Shown: positions 37,227 through 47,815 of the stretch, in pieces
Numbering within the stretch: position 1 is the stretch's first letter
Layout: every line of letters starts with the position of its first letter
The notes under the pieces: generated by a model
The model's input: the letters and a program-made list of their open reading frames with translations, nothing else
Told to the model about the DNA's origin: nothing
Databases searched by the model: none
Source of the DNA: Tyto alba
Taxonomy: Eukaryota; Chordata; Aves; Strigiformes; Tytonidae
Assembly (NCBI RefSeq): GCF_018691265.1
Contig: NW_024881329.1
Span: 124,001-188,000 of the forward strand
DNA length: 64,000 nt
Direction of reading: 5' to 3'
Translations under genes and position numbers: made by a program

Positions 37227-39130
37227 CTCATGTCTTTCATGGATGATGTACTCTGATGTACAAAGTGTCACTGTGTGCACTGACAGAAAACTTGTAAAGA
37301 GTGAAAAGTGGCTTGCTTTCTGTGACTTAACTGCTGCATGTGAAATTCAGTGTAGTTTACATTTTTATTTCTCTGCTAGCAGACCTGCTAACAGAGAAAA
37401 GGTAATAAGGATAAGATGAGGGGAATACAGAAATATCTTCCTCTCAAAAATGCCACAGAAGTGTTGTCTAGCTGAAGTTCTGAAAATGAAAACAAGAACT
37501 TATTTTGTTTCCAAAACTTGTCTGCCTGTGTTTAGTGGCAATATGACTTCAGAAAATTTTTAAGAGAAAAATCATATCCGTGAGGGAAACTTTGGTTCAT
37601 TTTAACTAACTAGAATGATTTAAAAAGTTCCAGGAGTTGGGATATAGACAACAAACATAAACAGACTGCCCCAGTTCTATTGTTTAGAAGATAATTGTGT
37701 CTGCTGAGCAGTTCTTTCTTTATTGAACAAACCTGAGACGATATTTCATTAATCAGTCCTTGAAGAGATGAAGTCTGGCCTCTGACAATTCTTTCCTGTA
37801 TTATGGGTGATAAAATTAAGATCTGCAGGTGGCTTGTCAAGCACTCAGCTGTTCCTTAAGGAAGAAATAATGTCAGTTTGGAAGCAGCTGTTGCTTGTGT
37901 TATAAGGTGATGTGATACCCAGGAACACAGGAAGAGATTTTGCATAAACCTACTGTGAGTTGAATCATTAAAACTACAGGCAGTTTACAGCTATGGAGAT
38001 TTTTAACTCTGTTAACTCAAGTAACTTTCTAAAATCAGTGAAATACTTCAACTGTCCATGTTCTGCTTTGGCTCAACTTTTAGTGAAGTCGAACCAGAGT
38101 TAGACAAAATCAGCTTTTCTCTTCATCCTGTCCAGGCTCAGACCCCACTGAATTCAGTAAGTTTTTCACTGGCCTCAGTTTTGATCTGATCTGCAAACAG
38201 GATTGGCTTTTCCAGTTTTCATAATTTTCCTTGAAGTCTTTTCTACTGCAAGCATCTGATTGGGGAAAACCTTTTCATATATATTTTAAAGTAAGCTTTT
38301 ATCTTTGATGGTTGTGGAGAAGACGATAAAAAATGTAAATTAGTGTGACCTCTCAACAGTAACTTTTTATTAGGATTGGCAATAAATCAGGCGGCGGTTA
38401 TTTCTAGGCTGCCAAATCCTGGAATTCGACAGTTCACTCTGCATTAGCTCTCTCTTTTCCATTTAGCCATGGACTATACTTTTCTTTGTCTTTCTCTGTA
38501 AACATGTAACTACCTTCTCTTTTTGTCTTTTGTGCTTTTTGCTGGTTGTGAACTACTTTTCTCTACAGCTGCTGTAATAATTATTTCTACATGCTGGTGT
38601 TATTTATCTGTATTTCAATTACATGGCCTTTTCCTCACTTCTTGAATAATTATTTTTAAAATTTCAGGCACTTAAGGATCTAATGAAGTAGCAACAATGG
38701 TCTTTTGATATATTAATAACTTCCCCTTGTCTTGGGCTAATTTGCTTTTGATTATTTAATGCAGTGTTTATTACTGCTTGCTTGCTACCTTCTGCCCTTT
38801 TTACCTTAGATAATTTTAGCAAGTAACTCCACTTGCTAGATCCCAGGGATTGCTTGAAGTCCAGTACCATTATTCTGCTTGGTCTTGGGCTTCCTTTTAT
38901 TAGAAGAATGAACTCTGTGATTGTTTTTACCCTTATTACATTCTAACAGTTCCTCTCCAGCTGTACAAATCTAAATGACCTGCTCCCCAAATAATTTTTC
39001 CCCCCTTTTGAAATTAAAGCTGTCTTCAGTGCACTCCATTTGTTTGATGGATTGTCATGCTGTTTTCCCATGTATGGATGGGTACAGACCTCACTGCTAT
39101 AGTGTTCAATTCTTTAAACGCTTCTGTGTA
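37227..39130. other. Intergenic with one faint ancient repeat
   Basis: Around 38,125-38,215, the words cagaccccactgaattcagt and ttttcactggcctcag resemble the CCCATTGA-CTTCAATGGG blocks of an old amniote repeat tail, at low confidence. Nothing else was seen. Confidence 0.35.
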
Positions 39131-39406
39131 TGTATTGGGTTTCCATGTGTGCTGGGGTTCTTTGGTAGCGAGGGAGGGGGCTACAGCGATGGCCCCTGTG
39201 AGAAGCTTCTTGAAGCTCCGCCAGCTCCAAGTTGGACCCACCTCTGGCCAGGACTGAGCCAATCAGTGACGGTGGCTGTGTCTCTGCGAGAATGTATTTA
39301 AGAAGGGGAACCTGGGAGGAGAAGTTACAAGAAGGACACCCATGCAAACATTGATGTCAGTGAAAGGAAGGAGGAGGAAGGAGGGCAGGTGTGCCAGAGC
39401 AGAGCC
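39131..39406 (+). mobile_element. LTR fragment, 5' part, second ERVL-like subfamily
   Basis: Starts TGTATTGGGTTTCCATG, followed by a TTTGGTAGCGAGGGAGGGGG block, a CCAATCAGTGACGG segment and TATTTAAG at 39,295-39,302. It is related to the 1.06-kb family but has a different 5' end. It is broken at about 39,406 by a CR1 tail. Confidence 0.8.
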
Positions 39407-39617
39407 ATTCTTCATTGAGAGGGTGGTTCGTCACTGGAACAGGCTCCTCTGGGGAGTGGTCAGGGCATCAAACCTGACTGAGTTCAAGGAGTGTCTGGAT
39501 GATGCTTTTAGTCTTATGATTTAGTTTTAAATAGTTCTGCAAGGAGCAGGGAGTTGAACTTGATGATTCTTATGGATCCCTTCCAACTTGAGATCTTGAT
39601 ATGATTCTGTGATTCTA
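39407..39617 (+). repeat. CR1 LINE, 3' end only
   Basis: About 211 bp, aligned by eye to the last 210 bp of the CR1 at 50.8-52.4 kb (TTCATTGAGAGGGTGGTTCG, TGAGTTCAAGGAGTGTCTGG, GGAGTTGAACTTGATGATTC). It ends with the CR1-type octamer tail ATGATTCTGTGATTCTA. It is 5'-truncated, as is typical, and sits inside LTR sequence. Confidence 0.9.
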
Positions 39618-39763
39618 GAAGTGCTACCAGTGTCACTGACTGGCCAGCAGCAGGTCTATCTTGGAGCTGGCTGGAACCAGCTCTGACATGGGGGCATCTT
39701 CTGGTGTCGTTTCACAGAAGCCATTTCTGCAACCCATACCTACCCTCAAAAATCTTACCACAT
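39618..39763 (-). mobile_element. LTR fragment, 5' part, reverse orientation
   Basis: The reverse complement contains ATGGCTTCTGTG, GATGCCCCCATGTCAGAGC and CCAGCTCCAAGATAGACC, the 5' portion of an ERVL-like LTR related to the fragment at 39,131 but opposite in orientation. It abuts the 3' terminus of another reverse LTR at 39,764. Confidence 0.7.
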
Positions 39764-40238
39764 TGTCATGGTTTGAGCCCAGCAGCCATCTGAGCACCAC
39801 GCAGCTGTTCGCTCACCCCTTCCCCCTCAGGGATGGGAAGGAGAAAATGAAGCAAAAGGCTTGGGAATGGAGATAAGGACAGGGAGGGGTTGCTCACTCA
39901 TTAGGGTCAGGGACAAAAGATAGACTCGTTAGGGGAAGAAAATAACATAATTTATTACGGACACTAGCAACAAAAACAATTGACAGAGTGGGACAGTGAG
40001 AAGCATTACCACATTTTAAAAACACCTTCCCCCCAGCACTCCCTTCTTCCCTGGCTCAGTTCTGTGCCCGATATCTCTACATCCTCCCCCAGTGGCACAA
40101 GGGGCTGGAGATGGTGGTTACAGTCAGTCCACTGCTTTCTCCTCCACTGGGGGAGCACTCATTGCATTCTCCTCTGCTCCAGTGTGGTTCCTCTCTCACG
40201 GGAGACAGTCCTCCACAAATTTTCTTCACAAACTTCCC
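39764..40238 (-). mobile_element. LTR fragment, 3' part, same family as the solo LTRs
   Basis: Begins on the + strand with TGTCATGGTTTGAGCCC, aligned to the 3' terminus of copies 1-4, and carries the complement of AATAAA at 39,951-39,956. It runs to the insertion site of the next LTR, where its 5' portion is missing. Confidence 0.8.
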
Positions 40239-40839
40239 TGTTGTGGTTTGAGCCTGGTTGGCAGCCAACCACCCTGAAGCTGATTAACCACCCTTCCCCT
40301 CCATACACCTGGGAATGGGGGAGGGAATTGGAGGGATAAAGGGAGACTCGCAGGTTGAGATAGGAACAGTTTAATAATGGTAATAGACCAAGAACAATGA
40401 CAGTAATAGAAAAATATAAACGGGCAATGCACAATGCAATTGCTGACCACGCGCTGACCAATACCCAGCCTGTTCCTGGCCAGTGATCCCGAAATACCGA
40501 GATCCCGCAATTGCAATCCTGGAAGCGAGAGAGAGAGAGAGAGAGCCCCTTCCCGACCACACCTCCTATATATAGCGAGCATGTCATTCCATGATATGGA
40601 ATATTTCATTGGCCAGTTTGTGTCTGGTGCTCTAGCCGTGCTCCCTCCCTGCTCCCTGTGCACTTGTGCACGGGCAGGACATGGGGAGTCAGAGAATCCT
40701 TGAAATCTCAGTAGCAGCCAAAAACATCAGTGTGCTATCAGCACTCTTCTCATACCAAACCCCATGCTGAATCCAAAAAACAGCACTATTCTAGTTCCCA
40801 CAAAGGAATATGAACTCTATTTCAGCCCAAACCAGGACA
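40239..40839 (-). mobile_element. Solo LTR of a shorter (~0.6 kb) ERVL-like family, nested
   Basis: 601 bp, with + strand ends TGTTGTGGTTTGAGC and CCCAAACCAGGACA. An exact 5-bp TSD TTCCC lies at 40,234-40,238 and 40,840-40,844. In element orientation it has TATATATA (complement of 40,567-40,576), a (GA)n/(CT)n stretch at 40,527-40,545 and ATTAAA (complement of 40,370-40,375). Its intact TSD shows that it landed inside older LTR debris. Confidence 0.9.
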
Positions 40840-40844
40840 TTCCC

Positions 40845-41512
40845 ACAGAGTCCTGGCCTACTTCAGGGGAAGCTGTCTGCTCCGGTGTGGGCTCCTCCAC
40901 AGGCTGCAGGTCAGCCTCTGCTCCACCATGGACGTCCGTGGGTGGCAGGGAGGTGGCCCTGCCGTCTCCCCGACACTGGAGCAGGGGGATGTGCCCTGAA
41001 GAGAGCTGCAGCCTGTGGAGAGCTCACTCAGGAGCAGGCTCCTGGTGGGAACTGTGTCTGTGGGGGACCTTTGCTGGAGCAGTCTATTCCCAAAGGACTG
41101 TACACCATGGAAAAGCCCCATGCTGCAGAGCATGAGGAGTAAAGAGCAGCAGAGACATAGCACTATAAACTGTCCACAACCCCCATTCCCCATCCCACTG
41201 CACTGCTGGTGCGGGGGTAGAAGTAGAATAGTTGAGAGTGAAGTCGAGTCTGGGAAGAAGGGAGGATTGGGGGGTGGGTTTAGATTTGTTCTTATCTCTC
41301 ATTAACTGACTCTGATTAATTGGCAATAAACTAAATTAATTTCCCTAAGTCAAATCTGTTTTCCCTGTGATGGTGATTGGTAAGGGATGTCCCTGTCCTT
41401 ATCTTGACCCACCAGCTTTTTGTCCTGTTTTTCTCCCCCTGTCCTATGGGAAGGCAGAAGGATAAAACAGCTTGATGGGCACCCAGCAGCCAGCCAAGGT
41501 CAACTCACCACA
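40845..41512 (+). mobile_element. LTR fragment, 3' half, third ERVL-like subfamily
   Basis: Forward orientation. It contains CCACCATGGACGTCCGTGGG, AATAAA at 41,325-41,330 and the terminal CAGCAGCCAGCCAAGGTCAA followed by CTCACCACA. The 5' half is absent. It was next to the fragment ending at 40,238 before the 601-bp LTR inserted. Confidence 0.8.
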
Positions 41513-41989
41513 CTATGGTACTGCAGAATTCCCCCTCTCCCTAAGCAAGAGCTTTTGAATAGGTGTCCTATTACATCACCACCCCCTTTATTTTCCTGTG
41601 CATGGTTTAAACAAGTTTTCCACTCAGCTCCTCCTGAGTTTCAGGATGGATTACAGTGTTGTTACAAACAGTCCAGAAACAACTCTTTTTTTTCTTTCTC
41701 ATTTTCCTCAGCAAACTGTAGCAATCTGTAGCAATTTGCCCCAGCAAGATCCCATAATATCATTTCACTCATAGCTTTGATAATTTATTAAAAATCTATT
41801 CCCATTCTCATCCACACTATGCACTAATACTAGCCTAACTGTCAAAGGGAATTGGCAGTATTTTCCCTAGTACCCACTCATAAATTCTTTTCTGCCTTGT
41901 TCAGTTTAGTCCTCTTGATACTCTTAGTGCTGGATTGAAAGGATTTTGATTATCTTTCTATGATGAATACAAAAGGAACATCAGACCCT
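41513..41989. other. Intergenic, nothing recognised
   Basis: No gene or repeat that I can name. It ends in ACCCT, the possible target-site duplication of the next element. Confidence 0.45.
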
Positions 41990-42552
41990 TGTCCCCAAAC
42001 AGGGGTTCATCACCCAGTGTGCAGACACCTAATTCATACACAGGATGGAGGTATTTTCCTTTATTATGTGAATGCACATGCACAGGTGCCTGTCCCGAGA
42101 CAGCACACTGTGATCCCCGAAGCTATGATTATTTATACACACAATTTTTACATATGCAATACACTGATACATACGTATTAATATTCTACTAAGCGATTTG
42201 CCATAATCTCTTTGCTTGGCATGTAAATTAGCACACATGCCTAGTTTGTTCTCTCTAACTTCTTTTGTGTCTGCGGTGTAATTAGAGTCTGTGATCAGTG
42301 AGTCAGTGGTCACCATCTCCCCTTGCCAGAATTACCTTTTACCTAGTTTCCTCATAATTTGGCAAACATAGGCAGGTCGTCGCAGTTCGTTGTCTCTACT
42401 TCCCATTAATCCTACCTAGACTTCTGCTTTTTGTCATGCATATGCAATAACTGATTATTTCAAGGTTAATCATTTGTTTCTACCATTATCCTAACAACTG
42501 ATCACTTGGTTCTACAGTGTTCCTAACAAAACTAACCTCTGACCTTTTAACA
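41990..42552 (-). mobile_element. Solo LTR of a different (ERV1-like layout) family
   Basis: In reverse orientation it starts TGTTAAAAGGTCAGAGG and ends GTTTGGGGACA. It shows the U3-R-U5 order with TATAAATA (complement near 42,130-42,137), then CTGTCTCGGGACAGGCACC, then AATAAAGG (complement near 42,057-42,064) and a short U5. Flanks ACCCT and TCCCT match at 4 of 5 bases. The 5' boundary is inferred from that imperfect TSD. Confidence 0.65.
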
Positions 42553-45500
42553 TCCCTTCTGATAATCCAGCATCAAGATGAGTTATGACAAAGGAAGATG
42601 TAACTTTTTAGATTGGTTTCTGTGTGTGAACTAGCTATTTCAAAACATCCATATTGTGATGACCATTCAGGACAATAACTCTAATAGCATAATGTAACAC
42701 AATACCAGATATATTCATTGTGCAGGAGAAAGATGTGGCATTTGCCTATGCAACATATGTTTCTATTAGGAAAGAGCTGAGGGCACCCACATCCCCTTTA
42801 GTTTCCGTCAGAAATGTCATGTCTTGAATGAATTCTGCAGAGCTGGTGTTTGATGTAACCTTTTCCAGGTGGCCTATCTTGAATACGTATGACCATTGTG
42901 AGGAATAATATATAGGCAGCTCTGTCCATTTAGGTTCTGTATTCATCTGTGTACAGCACTGATTCCTGGGGGCATGGCTAATTCTATTTATTGCTCCTTA
43001 GCATGAGGAAATCCTTGGGCTGAGAGGCAGGGCCAATTCACCTGTGAGGAACAGATGTCACTGTACAGCACTTCATTGTGCAGTGCAGACAAACAGGAGG
43101 TCAAGAGCCTTTCAGAGTGTTAGTGCTCAGAGAGCACCCCTCCACCCCTCCTGTGGATTTGGCAGTTTGCACTGATGGCAGCTTAAATATGGTACAGGTA
43201 CTCTTTGCTCAGGAGTATCTTTTCAGCCCTAATCTGTGTTTGAGCCGTTCCAGTGCCTGGCTGATACAGACCCTGACTTTGACACAGGACCTCCTGGCTC
43301 GATCTCAAACCTGCTTCACTGCTCTGAGCTTGTCTGACTGTGTGAGGAGTTGGCTGAACCTGGTTACCATCACTTACCATCACTGTACCTGCTCTGCCCT
43401 TCTTGCTCAGGTACTCTGAGACTGTGTCCTTTTCAGGACCCTGCCTCTGCCTCCCACCTTGTCACCCTCAGCTCCCAGCTGCTTTCCCCTGAGGTTTAGC
43501 CTGCTCTTGCTGCTCCCTGTCACAGAGCTGTTGGAAAGTGAATAATTTTGCAACATGACAAGACTGAAGATTTTACCTACCCTGACAGTGTCTCCATATG
43601 CTAGGAAAAAATCCAACTTATTAATCAACATCTGATACTTCACTACGTAGGAAAGGGTTTCTATAAACTGGCTGCCAACAATAGCAAAGGACTGAACTTG
43701 GTGGGCCAAGAGCCTTGTATTTTCTACCATCCCTGAAAGTAAATCCTTTAGCCTTGTTGCACAATTCTGCATACTCATGCTCCAGTACTAATTTCTGATT
43801 CTGCCTGGGTGTATCTAAAAGCTGTTTATTCTTGCTACAACTGGGTTTGGTGAGAACTAGAGGCTGTTGTTCTGAGAATCCATCATGGAGTTCAAATCCA
43901 AGTTGGGTACCCCACAGGCAATCTAGTTTCTCCCTGTTCACCTGCTTGAAGGCCACTGCATGATTACCTCTTTCATAGGTAGATTTATTGTAAACCTTAC
44001 AATGTTTTAAACTAAGATCTTTAGTTGGGTCAATGAGGTCAGGAGAAGGGAAGGAACAAAGTTACAGAATGATAATTAAATCTTAAGAGAGAAAAATATG
44101 ATTGAAGAGAAACAGCATGTGTGAACTCTTTTTAAGGAGAAAAGGGAAAAAAAAAATAGCCTTATGAAAGAGTAGACTAGCTGCTCTCCTGTTATATGCC
44201 TAAGTGAGAATCTCTTTGTACCAAGACAAAAGGAAATTACTGTGGGGCAAGGTAGTGTGATTATTTTTTTTTTCCACTGACCTGCTACCTTCTGAACAGA
44301 TGACAAGCATCAAAATCACATCATTACATAGTCTGTTTCTTCAGACTGAAGTGAACTCCCACATGAATAGGGAGTGATTTGTGAATTGAGTCCTTATGGT
44401 GAAGAATGCATGGAGAGCATTCATTAACGATGAATTATGTAGCTAGATGAGTGAACTATTACTCACATGAGTCAATCATCTAATTATCACAGGCGATTGA
44501 TGCAATCATTCTACTTCATTTGGTCAAGGATAAAAGGCCTGATTCTGATACTTTTAATGGAGGCAATCTCTGATTGTGCAAATAGTGCCTTGACTTTACA
44601 GGGGATGATTTCCAAGTCTGGACTCAGAAGGGATGAATGATTGACTTTGGTAACATTTAAATGCATCATTTTCCTTTTGTTTCTAACAGAACAGACTATG
44701 TAGAACATTGTATGATGTAAGGTCTGCCATGACTAGCAGTGTTTGAGTGGAATGAGAGAAGAATTACAGATCCAAATTCCCATGCAGCTGCTTCCATTGA
44801 TCTGAAATAAATTTTAAATTGCAGTACTGTTTTTCAAGTATCAGCTATAGTCAGTAAAACCTAGTAATAAAAGTGTTTCCCCATGTAATAATTGCTGAGC
44901 TTCGTGATTAGAAATGAAGTGTCACTTTGCATGTCTTTATTTGCTTGCCTTTATTCCGCATTAATATAACACACCTCCATCTTCTGGAAATTCTTTTTTT
45001 CTGTGCAGCTTTAACACCAATGTGTTCTTTGGAATCCACAGACACACACACTATGTTTTAGAAACAGGTTTCTGATTATTTATCTGAATGAACAGACAAT
45101 TGTCTTATTCCCAGGACAGCTCCACTGTCTCAAAAACCCAAGTATCCAAATTTAGGACTCTAATATATTTCCCTTAAAATAAAAAATATACTTATTGGAA
45201 TGTTTTTCTAGTGCTATTGAGCACTGAAAGTATGCTTTTTTTTTTCCCCCCTTATGACCACTAAGTTTAGTATTTTCTATTATTAAATGATTAAATTCTC
45301 ACATTGCCATATGACTTCAGGACCCAGAACTTTGAACAGAACTGTAGAGACAAGAAAACTAATGATAGTATCCCCAAGATTTGGAAAAAAATGGTGTCCC
45401 CTCAAAATACGGCAATACAATTCCAAAAAGTGACTGTTTTTTCAAAATTAAATAACTGTTCAGGCTTTGCTTTCCTTTGCCCTTTAACTTGGCAGATGAC

Positions 45501-47003
45501 ATAAGCAGCAGCCTTGAATCAAAGGCTGCTTCTTGATATTGCCTTGATTGGTTGGTTCTCCCTCTCCTCTTTCCTCTCAGAAGAAAGTAACTCTGTGTTA
45601 ATTATCTCATTCAGTGGCAATTAACTGATTTATCTTTTTCTTGGATGAGTTTCACTAGCAACTAGGATGAAATTTTACAGTCAGGAACAGAGTTTGTTCT
45701 AGATGGTTCCTTTTTTACATGTAAAAGACCACAGTAGTACCTAAGCCTGTCTGTCTCTTTTACTGCTGGCTTATCCACTCTTGATGAATGTCTGATTGTC
45801 ATTCACTCCACTCTTCTACCACAGCTTTGGGGGTCAGTATCCTTGTGTGATTCAAAGCACAGAAAAAATTACCCTTCAGAAGCCTTTCCCTACTTTAGTT
45901 CCATCAGGTTTTTGGATAACCAGTCTCTGATATCCTGCATTTCAGGTTTGAGGCCTCTCAGAGTGAGAGGGTACTTGTTCCACATTAAGTAACTTAGTCA
46001 CCAGTATATCTTTAAGGCATTAGGCTGTAGTGAGTAAGTAGACAGGATGGTCTTTATCTCTTCCCTCTGTTTAGTTATGACCTCTGTACTGTCTGAATCA
46101 TTAAATTAGAGGATTTATAACACCTTGAGACACAGCCAGAAAAGGTCGGACCTAAATACAAAAGCTAAAGCCTGGCATCTTCACCCTATAATTTCCTGGT
46201 ACTGACGGCAATAATGCAGCTTCCAGATTCACCAGTGGGACCTGCAGGATCATCTGTTAGAGTCAGCCAAGACCTCTTGATCCCCACTTCTTTTTTGGAC
46301 TCTGTGCCGAGATAACCTTTTCTGAGACCTGTTTATGACAGTAGTGGCTATGATTCTTTACATTTGATGAGTAGTCAGTTGGCTAATAGAGAAAGGATTG
46401 TTAAGAAAGATCTCCAAGTCAAACACTAGTTTGTGCTTCTGGCTAGTGGGTAAATTTAGGTCTAGATTTGCAATTAAGTAATCAGTGATCCATAGCTTGA
46501 ATTAAATTTTGGGTGGCAGCAGCATATTTTCTGCTTATTTTCACTAGCTATTTAAATTAATGATACAGTGGCCTGTATTATTTCAGTGTCTTCATTTTCA
46601 AAGCTCATGATTCCTTTTTAACTACAACTACCTACCAGTCCCAAAGTGGTGTTTGCACCATGTTTGCATATTTACATTTACAAATGTTGTGTTACTGTTA
46701 TTTGTGACTCATTTTTTTGAAAAAGGTTTTAAAGGCACTTTTAGAGGCCAAAATCTTTTATCCCTCCCTCTTCCTTGATAATGAGTCAAATCCACTTTCT
46801 GCAGATAGGAAAGTAATGCTAGGTTCAGTTGAGACAGAATTTCAGTGTCTGCAGGGACATCACATATGTCCTCTCTCCTTATTTCATTATACATCAGTCC
46901 TGCTCCTGAATTCCTAACACTCCAAAGTAATACATGTCAAGTCTGTTCATACTGGAATATCCTCTTGCAGACATCCTTGTTTTTCATACTATGAGAGCTG
47001 ACT
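42553..47003. other. Intergenic, nothing firmly recognised
   Basis: A GC-richer patch at about 43,070-43,520 may be an unclassified repeat. Open frames at 43,078-43,419 (+) and 43,407-43,956 (-) overlap each other and show no family signature. The rest is AT-rich without structure. Confidence 0.4.
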
Positions 47004-47815
47004 TGTGACTCCCCAAAACAGGGGCTGAGGAAAACAGCCTAAGAATGACAGAGACTGAGAAAAACAGCCTGAGAAAGAGATAAGGGATGGGGGAGAGCAG
47101 AGGCCTTCTGAGATGAGGAATGCCTTAAACACTTGAAAGTAATAGTCATGAGGTGAATAATGTAAAGTCTGGAGCTGATAAGGTGACCTGATTAGCACAC
47201 GGTGCAGCTGGAAGAGGGAATCCTGTGAAAGCAGGATGGCTCTACTCTGGTGCATCTTGTAAATTTTCAAGGGCTGTCTGTCCAGTGAATGACTTTTGCC
47301 CCATTATCCATTAAATGCATATTAAAGTTGACACCCCTGAATAAGCACCTTACCCATACATGTAATACATAGGTATGTGAGTCAACCTAGGGGATGGACC
47401 CAAGTCAAGTGTGTATAAATTGAGGGAGGGCAAGGAGCCAATGGAAGCAAGTGAGCAGGAAGCAAGTGATCAAGCAATAGATAGAAAGAAGCAAGACGGA
47501 TGCATCCCTGATGAATTTGGACGGGACCAACACAGGACCCTGGGCCTGTGATCTCTATTTCTCTATTTTCTCTCTTTACCTCTCTTCATTTTTTTCCCCC
47601 TTTTACCTTATTACCCTTAAGTAATGCAAGGCATACTATATCACTTGCCATAATTTGTTGTATACTTAGCCAATTATCATTTATCCCATTAATACATTGT
47701 AGAAAATTAGTAAATGTTTGTGCATGGAGTTTAAGGCTTGTCTCACCGTTGTCCACTCTGTTGGGGATTTACGAATCTAAGTCACTTGTCTCCCTTGTCT
47801 GAGCGGGACGTGACA
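47004..47815 (+). mobile_element. Probable LTR of another endogenous retrovirus family
   Basis: Starts TGTGACTCCCCAAAACAGG, carries a TATA box in GTGTATAAATTGAGG near 47,411, a GGACCAACACAGGACCCTGG block, a pyrimidine-rich stretch at 47,545-47,610, and ends GAGCGGGACGTGACA. The ends form a rough inverted repeat (TGTGAC.. / ..GTGACA). A clean TSD is not found at these limits, although CATAC occurs at 46,985 and again at 47,816. No AATAAA was seen. Confidence 0.5.

Noticed and set aside
40159..40663. Minus-strand frames of 142-145 codons with Ser-Leu repeats
   Set aside because: They read through the (GA)n stretch and body of the nested 601-bp LTR; this is low-complexity sequence.
43078..43956. 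Two or three overlapping open frames of 110-123 codons
   Set aside because: They occupy both strands of the same sequence, show no recognisable domain, and lack supporting splice partners; the GC-rich patch may be an unclassified repeat.
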